From Humibacter albus DSM 18994 (GTDB lineage Bacteria; Actinomycetota; Actinomycetes; Actinomycetales; Microbacteriaceae), in assembly GCF_000421825.1 (NCBI RefSeq), contig NZ_ATXT01000018.1, forward strand, positions 124,001 through 188,000: a stretch of DNA of 64,000 nt, read 5' to 3'. Each line of letters starts with the position of its first letter. The first letter of the stretch is position 1. A program made the translations under genes and the position numbers. The notes under the pieces were generated by a model. It made no database searches, had not been told where the DNA came from, and was given only the letters and a program-made list of their open reading frames with translations. Below are positions 7,611 through 15,852 of this stretch, in pieces.

Positions 7611-8639
7611 ATGTTGCGCAGCGTGGCAGTTCCCGTGATCGACGATCTCGCTGTCTTCGAGTTCGGACTGATCGGCGAGGTGTTCGGGCTGGACCGTAGC
7701 GTGTACTCCGACATCCCGCGACTCGACTTCCGAGTCTGCGGCGTGGAGGCGAATCGCCCCGTCACGACCGAGATCGGAGTCCCGATCACTCCCCCGCTCG
7801 GGCTCGAGGCCATGGACGACGCCGACGTCATCGCGGTGCCGGCGGCCCGCATCCGCGATGACGACTCGTATCCGCCGGAGCTTCTCGACGCGCTGCGGCG
7901 AGCCTCGGCGCGCGGAGCGACCATGCTCAGCGCCTGCTCCGGCGCGTTCGTCCTCGGTGCCGCGGGCCTGCTGGACGGACGGCCGTGCACGACGCACTGG
8001 CGACACGCGGACGCGCTGCAGCGCAGGCATCCCACCGCTCGTGTCGATCCCGACGTGCTCTTCGTCGACGACGGCGACCTGATCACGAGCGCGGGCACTG
8101 CGGCCGGGATCGACGCCAGCCTGCACCTCGTGCGCCGTGAGCTGGGCAGCGCGGCGGCCAACGTGATCGCGCGCAACATGGTCGTGTCCCCGCAGCGGGA
8201 CGGCGGTCAGCGCCAGTACATCGACCGGCCCGTGCCTGAGACCGATTGCGACGCACTGGTCGACGTGCTCGGCCAGATGAACGACAACCTGAGCGAACCG
8301 CACACGGTCGCCTCGCTCGCGGCCATGGCCCACATGTCCACTCGCACGTTCGCCCGGCGCTTCGTCGCCGAGACCGGGGTCACGCCGATGCAGTGGCTCA
8401 CCGGGCAGCGCGTGCTGCACGCGCGCCTTCTGCTGGAATCGACGGATGCCTCCATCGACGAGATCGCGGCATCCTGCGGTTTCGGCAGCTCGACCCTGTT
8501 GCGGCACCACTTCGTGCGCGAGGTGGGCATTGCCCCCACCACCTACCGCCGCTCGTTCACGTGCCTCGACGAGACTCCCGACTTCGGGGAGGGCCCGTCG
8601 GGTCGCATGTTCCCCGAGCCGGTCGCAGCGCGAGCCTGA
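7611..8639 (+). CDS. GlxA-type AraC-family regulator with a DJ-1/PfpI-like domain
   Basis: This 342-residue protein has an N-terminal DJ-1/PfpI-like domain (residues 1-185) with the nucleophile-elbow sequence SACSGAFVLGAAG. A C-terminal AraC/XylS DNA-binding domain (about 225-325) has two helix-turn-helix units, MSTRTFARRF and IDEIAASCGFGSSTLLRHHF. Such proteins usually bind a small ligand through the first domain and activate an adjacent gene. The divergent EamA transporter is the likely target. A TAGACT box (7598-7603) lies seven bases before the ATG, suggesting a leaderless transcript. Confidence 0.87.
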   Translation: MLRSVAVPVIDDLAVFEFGLIGEVFGLDRSVYSDIPRLDFRVCGVEANRPVTTEIGVPITPPLGLEAMDDADVIAVPAARIRDDDSYPPELLDALRRASARGATMLSACSGAFVLGAAGLLDGRPCTTHWRHADALQRRHPTARVDPDVLFVDDGDLITSAGTAAGIDASLHLVRRELGSAAANVIARNMVVSPQRDGGQRQYIDRPVPETDCDALVDVLGQMNDNLSEPHTVASLAAMAHMSTRTFARRFVAETGVTPMQWLTGQRVLHARLLLESTDASIDEIAASCGFGSSTLLRHHFVREVGIAPTTYRRSFTCLDETPDFGEGPSGRMFPEPVAARA

Positions 8640-8663
8640 CCGAACCGTTTAGGGTGGATTCTC

Positions 8664-9608
8664 GTGCCCGATAGCCCGCTCTCCGCTTCGCCGTACGAGG
8701 TGCTCGGCGTGTCCGCGACGGTGACGCAGGAGGAGCTCCGCAAGGCGTACCGGCGCAAGCTGCGCGCGGCGCATCCCGACACCGGCGGTTCCGAGGCCCT
8801 GTTCGTCGCAGTGCAAGGCGCCTGGGCCGCCGTCGGTACTCCGGAGGCACGTGCGGCATACGATCGCGGCCGAGGCGTGCACGAGACCCCGCACACCTGG
8901 GCGCCGCGGTCTCCGCACAGCCCCAAGACGCAAGCACGCCCTCAGACGCGCGCGTACGGGCATCCCGGTGGGTTCGAGCGGGAGCGATACCTGCACCTCA
9001 TCCGCGAATGGGTCGGCCGCGGCGAGCCGATCGCCGACCCGTATGCGCCGGAGTTGGTGCGCACCGCACCTCACGAGATCCGGCATGTGCTGGCGGATGC
9101 CATCGCCGAGGAGACTACCGCCAGGCAGCTCGTGTCTCTCGGGCTGGGGTACACGGTATGGCACGACGTGGATGCCACATCGCGCTCCGCCGCGTCGGCC
9201 GGCCGCGTCGAGAAGATCGATCACGTCGTGCTCGGGCCGACGGGTCTCTTCGCGGTGCAGTCCGAGGACTGGGCTACCGCGGTCACGACACGACGGGGCG
9301 ATCTCGTGCCGAAGGGCGAGGCATCCGGGTTCGAGCGGCAGCCGCTGCACGAGATCGCGGGCCGGGCGCGCGTGCTCGGCAAGCTCGCGCGAGTGAAGTT
9401 CACGGTCGCTGTCGTGGTGCTGCCGGACGACGACCTCGATCAGGGGATCACGGTCGTCGGTCGCGCCCGCGGGATCTCACTCGTCGCCGCCCGCTCATCG
9501 GTGCTTCCGCACCTGCTGCGCACGGGCGTCGCCGACACACCACGACCCGATGGGAACGCGCTCTTCGAGTTGCGCACACGGCTGCAGGAGACGGTGCGGT
9601 TCGTCTGA
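8664..9608 (+). CDS. J-domain protein fused to a NERD-like domain
   Basis: Residues 8-65 form a DnaJ J-domain with the diagnostic HPD tripeptide in RAAHPDTGG; this tripeptide stimulates Hsp70 ATPase activity. After a basic, low-complexity linker (about 75-100), residues 140-260 contain a NERD-like region with the sequence IDHVVLGPTGLFAVQSEDW, resembling the IDHVVVGP strand of nuclease-related NERD domains. The usual Lys after ET in NERD is replaced here by a Ser-Glu-Asp run, so nuclease activity is doubtful. There is no Gly/Phe region or zinc domain as in DnaJ. It may recruit DnaK to nucleic acids or damaged DNA; this is inference. GTG 8664 follows a TAGGGT box (8650-8655). Confidence 0.7.
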   Translation: MPDSPLSASPYEVLGVSATVTQEELRKAYRRKLRAAHPDTGGSEALFVAVQGAWAAVGTPEARAAYDRGRGVHETPHTWAPRSPHSPKTQARPQTRAYGHPGGFERERYLHLIREWVGRGEPIADPYAPELVRTAPHEIRHVLADAIAEETTARQLVSLGLGYTVWHDVDATSRSAASAGRVEKIDHVVLGPTGLFAVQSEDWATAVTTRRGDLVPKGEASGFERQPLHEIAGRARVLGKLARVKFTVAVVVLPDDDLDQGITVVGRARGISLVAARSSVLPHLLRTGVADTPRPDGNALFELRTRLQETVRFV

Positions 9609-9697
9609 GCGCCGCCCGTCGCGAAGAGCGTTCCTCGAACCACGGCTCAGCGTCGCCGTTCGGCTCCGCCGGCTCGCGGAGTCCCGTGACGAATCGG

Positions 9698-10141
9698 TCA
9701 CTCGTCCTCGTCCTCGGCGTCGTCGCGCGGCGTGACGTAGGGGTCTTCGTCGCCGGCGTACTGCGCGGATGCCGCCAGTGTGGCCACGCGCGCGTCCTGC
9801 TCTTGTGCAGTGCGCAGCAGACCTTCGATGTGTTCGGCATTCTCGGGAATCGCGTCGGCGATGAACTCGAGCGACGGCGTGAGCCTCGTGCTGATGTTGC
9901 GCCCGACCTCGGTGCGGAGCATCCCGGTCGCCGACTTCAGCGCGGCGGCGGAGTCGGCGCGTTCCTTCTCATTGCCGTAGACCGTGTAGAAGATGCTGGC
10001 GTGCTGGAGGTCGCCGGTGACCCGCACGTCGGTGATCGTCACGAAGCCCATCCGCGGGTCGCGCAGACCCTTGTCCAGCCTTCTGGCGACGACCACTTTG
10101 ATGCGATCGGCGAGCTTGCGCGCGCGTGCCTCGTCAGCCAT
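9698..10141 (-). CDS. rbfA: Ribosome-binding factor A
   Basis: RbfA is a small KH-fold protein that helps mature the 16S rRNA 5' end in the 30S subunit. This 147-residue protein has the family pattern: an N-terminal helix RKLADRIKVVVARRL, the strand FVTITDVRVTGDLQHA, and the segment LTPSLEFIADAIPENAEHIEGLL. The last 25 residues are an acidic tail. It is the last gene of the nusA-ylxR-infB-rbfA series on the minus strand, 180 bases after infB, with a long hairpin sequence in the gap. Confidence 0.93.
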   Translation of the reverse strand: MADEARARKLADRIKVVVARRLDKGLRDPRMGFVTITDVRVTGDLQHASIFYTVYGNEKERADSAAALKSATGMLRTEVGRNISTRLTPSLEFIADAIPENAEHIEGLLRTAQEQDARVATLAASAQYAGDEDPYVTPRDDAEDEDE

Positions 10142-10226
10142 CCCTCTCCCCTAACCTTCTTCTGACCTCACGACGATCGCTTCCCCCGTTGACCCGTTCC
10201 ATGACGTGGCACCAGGGGTTCGCGTT

Positions 10227-10288
10227 CGGTTTTCCCTTCGGGGGAATCGGGGTAGGGGCCCCCGCTCCTTTCCCCGAAGGGAAAACCG
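10227..10288 (-). repeat. Perfect 17-bp inverted repeat between infB and rbfA
   Basis: CGGTTTTCCCTTCGGGG (10227-10243) is exactly repeated in inverse orientation at 10272-10288, separated by 28 bases that are themselves G- and C-rich. In RNA this would form a very stable stem. No T-run follows on either strand, so it is not a standard intrinsic terminator. An attenuator, RNA-processing site or a dispersed palindromic element are possible roles. Confidence 0.8.
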
Positions 10289-10321
10289 AGCGGGGACCCC
10301 GTCCCTGTGTATTCCTCCGCG

Positions 10322-13000
10322 CTAGGCGCGCGGCTTCTCTCGCATCTCGATGGTCTCGATCTCGTCGCCGACCTGGATGTCGTTGAACTTGCCGAGGCCG
10401 ATACCGGCTTCGAAGTCCGTCCGCACCTCGGTGACGTCGTCCTTGAAGCGACGCAGCGACTCGATCGCAAGGTTGTCCCCCACCACGACGCCGTCGCGGA
10501 TGACCCGCGCCTTCGCGTTGCGGGTGATGGTTCCGCTGCGCACGTAGACACCGGCGATGTTGCCGAACTTGGAGGAACGGAACACCTCGCGGATCTCGGC
10601 CACACCCGACTGCACCTCTTCGAACTCGGGCTTGAGCATGCCCTTGAGCGAATTCTCGATGTCGTCGATGGCGTTGTAGATGACCGAGTAGAACCGCACG
10701 TCGATGCCCTCGCGAGCGGCGCGCTCGCGCGCCTTGACGTCGGGCCGCACGTTGAACCCGATGACGATCGCGTTGTCGATCGTCGCCAGGTCGATGTCGC
10801 TCTCGGTGACCGCACCCACACCGCGGTGCAGGATGCGCAGCTGGACACTGTCGTCCACCTCGATCTTCATCAGCGACTCCTCCAGTGCCTCGACGGCACC
10901 GGAGACGTCACCCTTGATGATCAGGTTCAGCGACTCGACCTTGCCCTCTTCCAGAGCACGCGTGAAGTCCTCGAGGCTGATGCGCTTGCGCGCCTTCGCC
11001 AGCTGGGCGTTGCGCTCGGCCGCCTCGCGCTTCTCGGCGATCTGGCGGGCAGTGCGGTCTTCCTCTGTGACCAGGAACGTGTCACCGGCGCGCGGAACGC
11101 TGGACAGACCCTGCACCTGCACCGGACGCGACGGGAAGGCCTCGTCGACAGCATCGCCGTTCTCGTCCTGCATGGCGCGCACCCGGCCGTACGCGGTGCC
11201 CGCGACGATGGAGTCGCCGACCCGCAGCGTCCCGGACTGGATGAGCACGGTCGCGACCGCACCACGGCCCTTGTCGAGCTTGGCCTCGATGGCCACGCCC
11301 CGGGCATCCTTGTTCGGGTTCGCCCGCAGGTCGAGGCCCGCGTCGGCGGTGAGCAGAACCGCGTCGAGCAGCTCCTTGATGCCGATGTTCTCGCGAGCGG
11401 AGACATCCACGAACATCGTGTCGCCGCCGTACTCTTCGGCGATCAGGCCGAACTCGGTCAGCTGCTGACGCACCTTCGCCGGGTTGGCGTCGGGCTTGTC
11501 GATCTTGTTCACTGCCACGACGATCGGCACGTCGGCCGCCTGTGCGTGGTTCAGAGCCTCGATCGTCTGCGGCATGATGCCGTCGTCGGCCGCCACCACG
11601 AGGATCGCGATGTCGGTCACCTGGGCACCGCGAGCACGCATGGCGGTGAACGCCTCGTGACCCGGGGTGTCGATGAACGTGATCTTGCGATCCTTGTCCT
11701 CGTGCGTCGCTGTGATCTGGTAGGCACCGATGTGCTGCGTGATGCCGCCGGCCTCGCCCGCCACCACGTTGGTGTTGCGGATGGCGTCGAGCAGTCGCGT
11801 CTTACCGTGATCGACGTGACCCATGACGGTGACCACCGGCGGACGCACCACGAGGTCTTCGTCGGATTCCTCTTCGAGCTCGGCCTCGAGATCGATGTCG
11901 AAGCCCTCGAGGAGCTCCTTGTCCTCGTCCTCGGGCGAGACGATCTGGATCTTGTAGCCCAGCTCGGCGCCGAGCACCTCGAAGGTCGCTTCGTCGAGCG
12001 ACTCCGTGGCCGTCGCCATCTCACCCAGGTGGAAGAGCACGGTGACCAGGTTGCCGGGGCTCGCATCGATCTTGTCGGCGAAGTCGCTGATGGACGCGCC
12101 TCGGCGCAAACGGACGATCGTGTTGCCGTCGCCGCGGGGAACGCTCACGCCGCCGAGCGACGGGGCTTCCCGCATCTCGAACTCTTGACGCTTCGTCCGC
12201 TTCGACTTGCGCGACTTGCTCTTGCCGCCGCCGCGGCCGAACGCACCGGCGGTGCCACCGCCCGGACCACGACCGCGACCGCCGCCACCGGCCGGACGCG
12301 GCCCGCCGAAGCCGCCGGGACGGCTGAATCCGCCTGCGCCGCCACCGCCGCCGGGGCGTTGGAAGCCGCCAGGACGACCGCCGCCACCGCCGCCAGGACG
12401 GCCGCGACCGCCGGCACCGGCCGGACGCGGGGCGCCCGGACGAGGAGAACCGGGACGCGGAGCCTGCGGACGAGGGATGTTTCCGGGGTTGGGTCGCTGT
12501 CCCATGCCCTGCGAACTCGAGAACGGGTTGTTGCCCGGGCGCGGCGTCCCGGCCGGCCGATGGCCCATGCCCTGCGAGCTCGAGAACGGATTGTTGCCCG
12601 GACGAGGTCCGCCCGGACGAGGACCCTGCGAACGCGGGGTGTCGGCCGGCTTGGCAGCGGGCTTCGCCTCGGCCTTCGGTTCCGGCTTCGTCTCCGCTTT
12701 CGGGGCAGGTGCCGGAGCCGGCTTCGGTGCGGCGGGCTTCGGTGACGCAGCACCGGCGGGCACGGTCGCCGGGGTACCGGCCGCGCGCGACGCCGGAGTC
12801 GCCACCGGCTTCGCCGGCTCCGATGCCGCCGGCTTGGCGCCATCGGCCTGCAGCGCGGCCCTCAGTTTGCGAGCGACCGGGGGCTCGATGCTCGACGACG
12901 GTCCCTTGACGAACTCGCCGAGTTCTTTGAGCTTCGCGAGGGCGAGTTTGCTGTCGACGCCGAATTCGCTCGCGATCTCATGTACGCGTGGTTTTGCCAC
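10322..13000 (-). CDS. infB: Translation initiation factor IF-2
   Basis: IF-2 is the GTPase that places initiator fMet-tRNA on the 30S subunit and promotes subunit joining. The 892-residue protein begins with the actinobacterial IF2-N motif [13 protein letters not shown]. It then has a long Ala/Pro then Gly/Arg/Pro-rich linker (about residues 70-270), and the G domain with GHVDHGKT near 393 and NKID near 494, followed by the IF-2 C-terminal domains. GTG 13000 is chosen over the upstream ATG because it has an AGGAG site four bases away and gives the standard N-terminus. ylxR lies 84 bases upstream in the same operon. Confidence 0.96.
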   Translation of the reverse strand: MAKPRVHEIASEFGVDSKLALAKLKELGEFVKGPSSSIEPPVARKLRAALQADGAKPAASEPAKPVATPASRAAGTPATVPAGAASPKPAAPKPAPAPAPKAETKPEPKAEAKPAAKPADTPRSQGPRPGGPRPGNNPFSSSQGMGHRPAGTPRPGNNPFSSSQGMGQRPNPGNIPRPQAPRPGSPRPGAPRPAGAGGRGRPGGGGGGRPGGFQRPGGGGGAGGFSRPGGFGGPRPAGGGGRGRGPGGGTAGAFGRGGGKSKSRKSKRTKRQEFEMREAPSLGGVSVPRGDGNTIVRLRRGASISDFADKIDASPGNLVTVLFHLGEMATATESLDEATFEVLGAELGYKIQIVSPEDEDKELLEGFDIDLEAELEEESDEDLVVRPPVVTVMGHVDHGKTRLLDAIRNTNVVAGEAGGITQHIGAYQITATHEDKDRKITFIDTPGHEAFTAMRARGAQVTDIAILVVAADDGIMPQTIEALNHAQAADVPIVVAVNKIDKPDANPAKVRQQLTEFGLIAEEYGGDTMFVDVSARENIGIKELLDAVLLTADAGLDLRANPNKDARGVAIEAKLDKGRGAVATVLIQSGTLRVGDSIVAGTAYGRVRAMQDENGDAVDEAFPSRPVQVQGLSSVPRAGDTFLVTEEDRTARQIAEKREAAERNAQLAKARKRISLEDFTRALEEGKVESLNLIIKGDVSGAVEALEESLMKIEVDDSVQLRILHRGVGAVTESDIDLATIDNAIVIGFNVRPDVKARERAAREGIDVRFYSVIYNAIDDIENSLKGMLKPEFEEVQSGVAEIREVFRSSKFGNIAGVYVRSGTITRNAKARVIRDGVVVGDNLAIESLRRFKDDVTEVRTDFEAGIGLGKFNDIQVGDEIETIEMREKPRA

Positions 13001-13084
13001 AATTCTCCTGTTCGGGACTTGCCCGAGCAGGGGCAAGCCTTAGTGGTGGACGGGTCTCATTTCGAGCCGCTCATCAGTTGTCCA

Positions 13085-13321
13085 TTAGCCGTTCAGCCTG
13101 TTCTCTAGTGGCCGCGTGTCCAGCGGTCCCTCGACCCGCAGCGCACGCCCGAAGGCCTTGCGCCTGATCGCCTTGGCCAGACACTCGGGAGTCGGATGCA
13201 GCCACGCGCCTCGACCGGGCATCCGAGCGTACTCGTCCACGACGAGCTGCGAATTCCGGGCAACGATCCTCAGAAGAGAGGACCGGGGGACGCAAGAACG
13301 GCATCCGACGCACGTTCTCAC
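13085..13321 (-). CDS. ylxR: YlxR family (DUF448) RNA-binding protein
   Basis: The 78-residue protein starts VRTCVGCR and carries the GRGAWLHP segment and a basic RRKAFGRALR helix, all typical of the YlxR/DUF448 family. The family members are small RNA-binding proteins and some regulate transcription. It sits between nusA and infB, which is its conserved location. GTG 13321 is chosen because it places the VRTCVGC motif at the N-terminus, although no good ribosome-binding site precedes it. The upstream 394 bases contain repeats and no gene. Confidence 0.85.
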   Translation of the reverse strand: MRTCVGCRSCVPRSSLLRIVARNSQLVVDEYARMPGRGAWLHPTPECLAKAIRRKAFGRALRVEGPLDTRPLENRLNG

Positions 13322-13715
13322 GGTCTTTATCTTACCCCAAGGAAGGGCGAGCGCTGTGCGTGCTCGCACGCACAGCCGAGGCCGACGCCGGGGTAGAGGC
13401 GCAAAGCGCCGACACCCCAAGGAAGGGCGAGCGCTGTGCGTGTCCCCGTCGCTCTCCCACGCGCCGCTCACGCGCCGCGCAGGCCCCTCACGCTCCGTGG
13501 GCCCATGCGCGCGCAGCCGAGGCCGACGCCGGGGTAGAGGCGCGAAGCGCCGACACCCCAAGGAAGGGCGAGCGCTGTGCGTGTCCCCGCAGCCAGGACG
13601 GAACGGGAAGCGAGAACAGCGGGAATCGCGCCTTCGCGGTGAGAACAGCACGAGTCCTGCTGTTCTCAGTGACTTCTGCTGTTCTCGTCGCCGCGTGAAG
13701 GCGCGAAGACGCCGC
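13322..13715. repeat. Non-coding repeat region between nusA and ylxR
   Basis: This 394-base stretch has no credible gene. A 76-base element occurs twice, at 13373-13448 and 13514-13589, differing at one base by eye, and includes a GGCGC-AAA-GCGCC hairpin. Its right half, starting ACCCCAAGGAAGGGC, occurs a third time at 13334-13362. The end nearest nusA holds GAGAACAGCA (13641-13650) paired with TGCTGTTCTC (13658-13667). Extra half-sites sit at 13612-13620 and 13678-13686. It looks like nested palindromic (REP-like) elements within an operon gap. Confidence 0.75.
13641..13667 (-). terminator. 10-bp perfect hairpin just downstream of nusA
   Basis: GAGAACAGCA and TGCTGTTCTC pair perfectly around a seven-base loop about 50 bases after the nusA stop on the minus strand. 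Outer arms (GCGCCTTC at 13628 and GAAGGCGC near 13697) can extend it. No T-run follows, so termination is uncertain. It may instead set the nusA/ylxR expression ratio. Confidence 0.4.
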
Positions 13716-14720
13716 CTACTCCGCAGTGTCGGGCTGGATGTCGATCTTCGCGCCGGTCAGCTTGGCGGCGAGGCGCGCGTTCTGACCTTCCTTGCCGATC
13801 GCGAGCGACAGCTGGTAGTCGGGAACGAGGGCACGCACTGCCTTGAGCGAATCGTCCACCACGAACGCCCTCGTCACCTTCGCCGGAGACAGGGCACTCG
13901 CAACGAACGTGGAGAGGTCGGGCGAATAGTCGACGATGTCGATCTTCTCGCTGTTCAACTCCGCGGTCACCGCGCGCACGCGTTGTCCGAGCTCACCGAT
14001 GCAGGCACCCTTGGCGTTGATGCCCGGCTGGTTCGCACGGACCGCGATCTTCGTGCGGTGCCCGGCCTCGCGGGCCAGCGACACGATCTCGACGGCCCCA
14101 CTGGCGATCTCCGGCACTTCGAGCGCGAACAGCTTGCGCACCAACGCGGGATGCGTGCGCGACACGGTGATCGACGGCCCCTTCGGCCCCTTCGACACGC
14201 TCGTGACATAGACGCGGATGCGCGAGCCGTGCGCGTAGTCCTCGCCCGGCACCTGCTCCTCCGGGGGAAGGATCGCTTCCACGCTTCCCAGGTCGACGTG
14301 GATCATGCGCGGGTTCGGACCCTGCTGGATGACACCGGCGACCACGTCGCCCTCGCGGCCCTTGAACTCGCCGAGCACCGCATCGTCCTGGATGTCGCGC
14401 AGTCGCTGGTTGATGACCTGCTTCGCGGCGAACGCCGCGATGCGCCCGAAGTCGCTGGGGCTGTCCTCGGACTCCCCGATCACGTTGCCCGTCTCGTCGA
14501 ACTCGGGGACGTAGACCGTCACGTGACCGGTCTTGCGATCGAGGTGCACGCGCGCGGCGGGCGACTCTTCGCTGTGGCCCTGGCTGTGCCGGTGGGATGC
14601 CTGGTCGGTGTGCTTGAGGTAGGCCGTCAAGATCGCCTGCTCGATGATCTCCACGAGCTCGTCGAATGGGATCTCCCGCTCGCGCTCCATCAGGCGCAAG
14701 ACGCTGAGGTCGATGTCCAC
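13716..14720 (-). CDS. nusA: Transcription termination/antitermination factor NusA
   Basis: NusA binds RNA polymerase and affects pausing, termination and antitermination. The 334-residue protein shows the N-terminal polymerase-binding domain (residues 1-125), an S1 domain (about 130-200) with GVIQQGPNPRMIHVDLG, and two KH domains ending in the DYQLSLAIGKEGQNARLAA motif (about 305-325). It lacks the C-terminal acidic repeats of E. coli NusA, as is usual in actinobacteria. GTG 14720 is preferred over the ATG 39 bases upstream because of an AGGGGG site and the standard VDIDLSVLRL start. The usual upstream neighbour rimP is absent here. Confidence 0.95.
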   Translation of the reverse strand: MDIDLSVLRLMEREREIPFDELVEIIEQAILTAYLKHTDQASHRHSQGHSEESPAARVHLDRKTGHVTVYVPEFDETGNVIGESEDSPSDFGRIAAFAAKQVINQRLRDIQDDAVLGEFKGREGDVVAGVIQQGPNPRMIHVDLGSVEAILPPEEQVPGEDYAHGSRIRVYVTSVSKGPKGPSITVSRTHPALVRKLFALEVPEIASGAVEIVSLAREAGHRTKIAVRANQPGINAKGACIGELGQRVRAVTAELNSEKIDIVDYSPDLSTFVASALSPAKVTRAFVVDDSLKAVRALVPDYQLSLAIGKEGQNARLAAKLTGAKIDIQPDTAE

Positions 14721-14780
14721 CTTCGGCCCCCTTTTATTCAGTTCGTCGTCTATGTTCAATTCGAACGGTTCAATGGAACG

Positions 14781-14832
14781 CCCGCAGTCCTCGCGGACCT
14801 GCGGGCATCACGCCAGAGCCCTCACGAGGGCT
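14781..14832 (-). promoter_or_regulatory. Structured leader upstream of nusA
   Basis: Two hairpin sequences lie 60-110 bases before the nusA start: CCCGCAG (14781-14787) with CTGCGGG (14799-14805), and AGCCCT (14817-14822) with AGGGCT (14827-14832). They would be in the 5' untranslated region if transcription starts near the divergent DUF1206 promoter. Autoregulation by NusA is possible but not shown. Confidence 0.4.
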
Positions 14833-14938
14833 GACCATTCAGAATAGCGGATCCGCCGCCGCTCGTCACCGGCCATCGGTCGCGAGCGGCCCGCACAACC
14901 CCTCCTTCTTGCGAGCGACAACCGGCTACCGTGGCGCC

Positions 14939-15808
14939 ATGACCCGTTCCCGAGCATCCGCCGCGCAGCCGGCGAATGGGGACGCCGACACGCAGAGCAC
15001 GGCGAGTGCGGAAGCGAAAGAGGCGGCGTCGGCCGCCGAAGCGTCACCGCTCGTCCGCCTTCTGGCCCGCACCGGGTACGCGGTCCTCGGCCTGGTGCAC
15101 GTGCTGATCGGCACGATCTCGATCTCCGCCGCGACCGGCGCGGGCGGCGGCGAAACGGACCAGACGGGCGCCATGTCTCAGATCGCCCGAACGCCCGGCG
15201 GCTTCCTGCTGCTCTGGGTGATGGTGCTCGCGCTGTTCGCGCTCACGGTGTGGCAGGCGGCGCAGGTCGTGCTCGCCCGCCGCACCGGCATCGGAGAGAA
15301 GTGGCCGCGCAGAGTCGCCGAGGCCTGCAAGGGACTGGCTTACGGTGTGCTCGGCGTGACGGCGCTGATCTTCGCCGTGGGCGGTCGCGAGAGCTCGCTG
15401 AAGAACACCCGCACGCTCAGTGCGCACCTGCTCGCCGCACCCGGTGGGATGCTCGTGGTCATCGCCGCCGGGCTCGTCGTGCTCGGAATCGGCATCGGGT
15501 TCACGGTGATCGGCGTGCGCCGCTCGTTCCGCAAGCAGCTCCGCGTGCCGAGACAGCCGTTCCGGGCCATAGTGGCGGTCGTGGGCTGTACGGGATACGT
15601 GACGAAGGGTCTCGCTCTCGGCATCGTCGGCGTGCTCCTCGCCGTCGGTGCCCTCACTCACGACGCGCAGACCGCAGGCGGACTGGACGAAGCCCTGAAG
15701 TCGTTGCGCGATCTCCCCTCCGGCGAGGTACTGCTGTGGATCGTCGGCGCCGGATTCATCGTGTACGGCGCCTACTGCGGCATCCGCGCATTCCTCGCGC
15801 GAATGTGA
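14939..15808 (+). CDS. DUF1206 family membrane protein
   Basis: The 289-residue protein has six predicted membrane segments arranged as three DUF1206 repeats. Each begins with an aromatic-glycine motif: TGYAVLGLVHVLIG (about 42), KGLAYGVLGVTALIF (about 130) and TGYVTKGLALGIVG (about 215). The N-terminal 35 residues are Ala/Ser-rich and polar. DUF1206 proteins are actinobacterial membrane proteins of unknown function. ATG 14939 follows a TACCGT box (14927-14932) by six bases, indicating a leaderless mRNA; the upstream in-frame start at 14909 has no such support. Confidence 0.82.
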   Translation: MTRSRASAAQPANGDADTQSTASAEAKEAASAAEASPLVRLLARTGYAVLGLVHVLIGTISISAATGAGGGETDQTGAMSQIARTPGGFLLLWVMVLALFALTVWQAAQVVLARRTGIGEKWPRRVAEACKGLAYGVLGVTALIFAVGGRESSLKNTRTLSAHLLAAPGGMLVVIAAGLVVLGIGIGFTVIGVRRSFRKQLRVPRQPFRAIVAVVGCTGYVTKGLALGIVGVLLAVGALTHDAQTAGGLDEALKSLRDLPSGEVLLWIVGAGFIVYGAYCGIRAFLARM

Positions 15809-15852
15809 CGCCGAGCGCACAAGGTACGCCGCCTCCACGTCCGACCGCGGCA

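Noticed and set aside
10227-10288. Intrinsic terminator between infB and rbfA
   Set aside because: The stem is strong, but no T-run follows on either strand and the loop is 28 bases. It is listed as an inverted repeat instead.
10307-12745. Plus-strand open frame of 812 codons opposite infB
   Set aside because: It is the antisense shadow of IF-2; composition is typical of a reverse frame in high-GC DNA.
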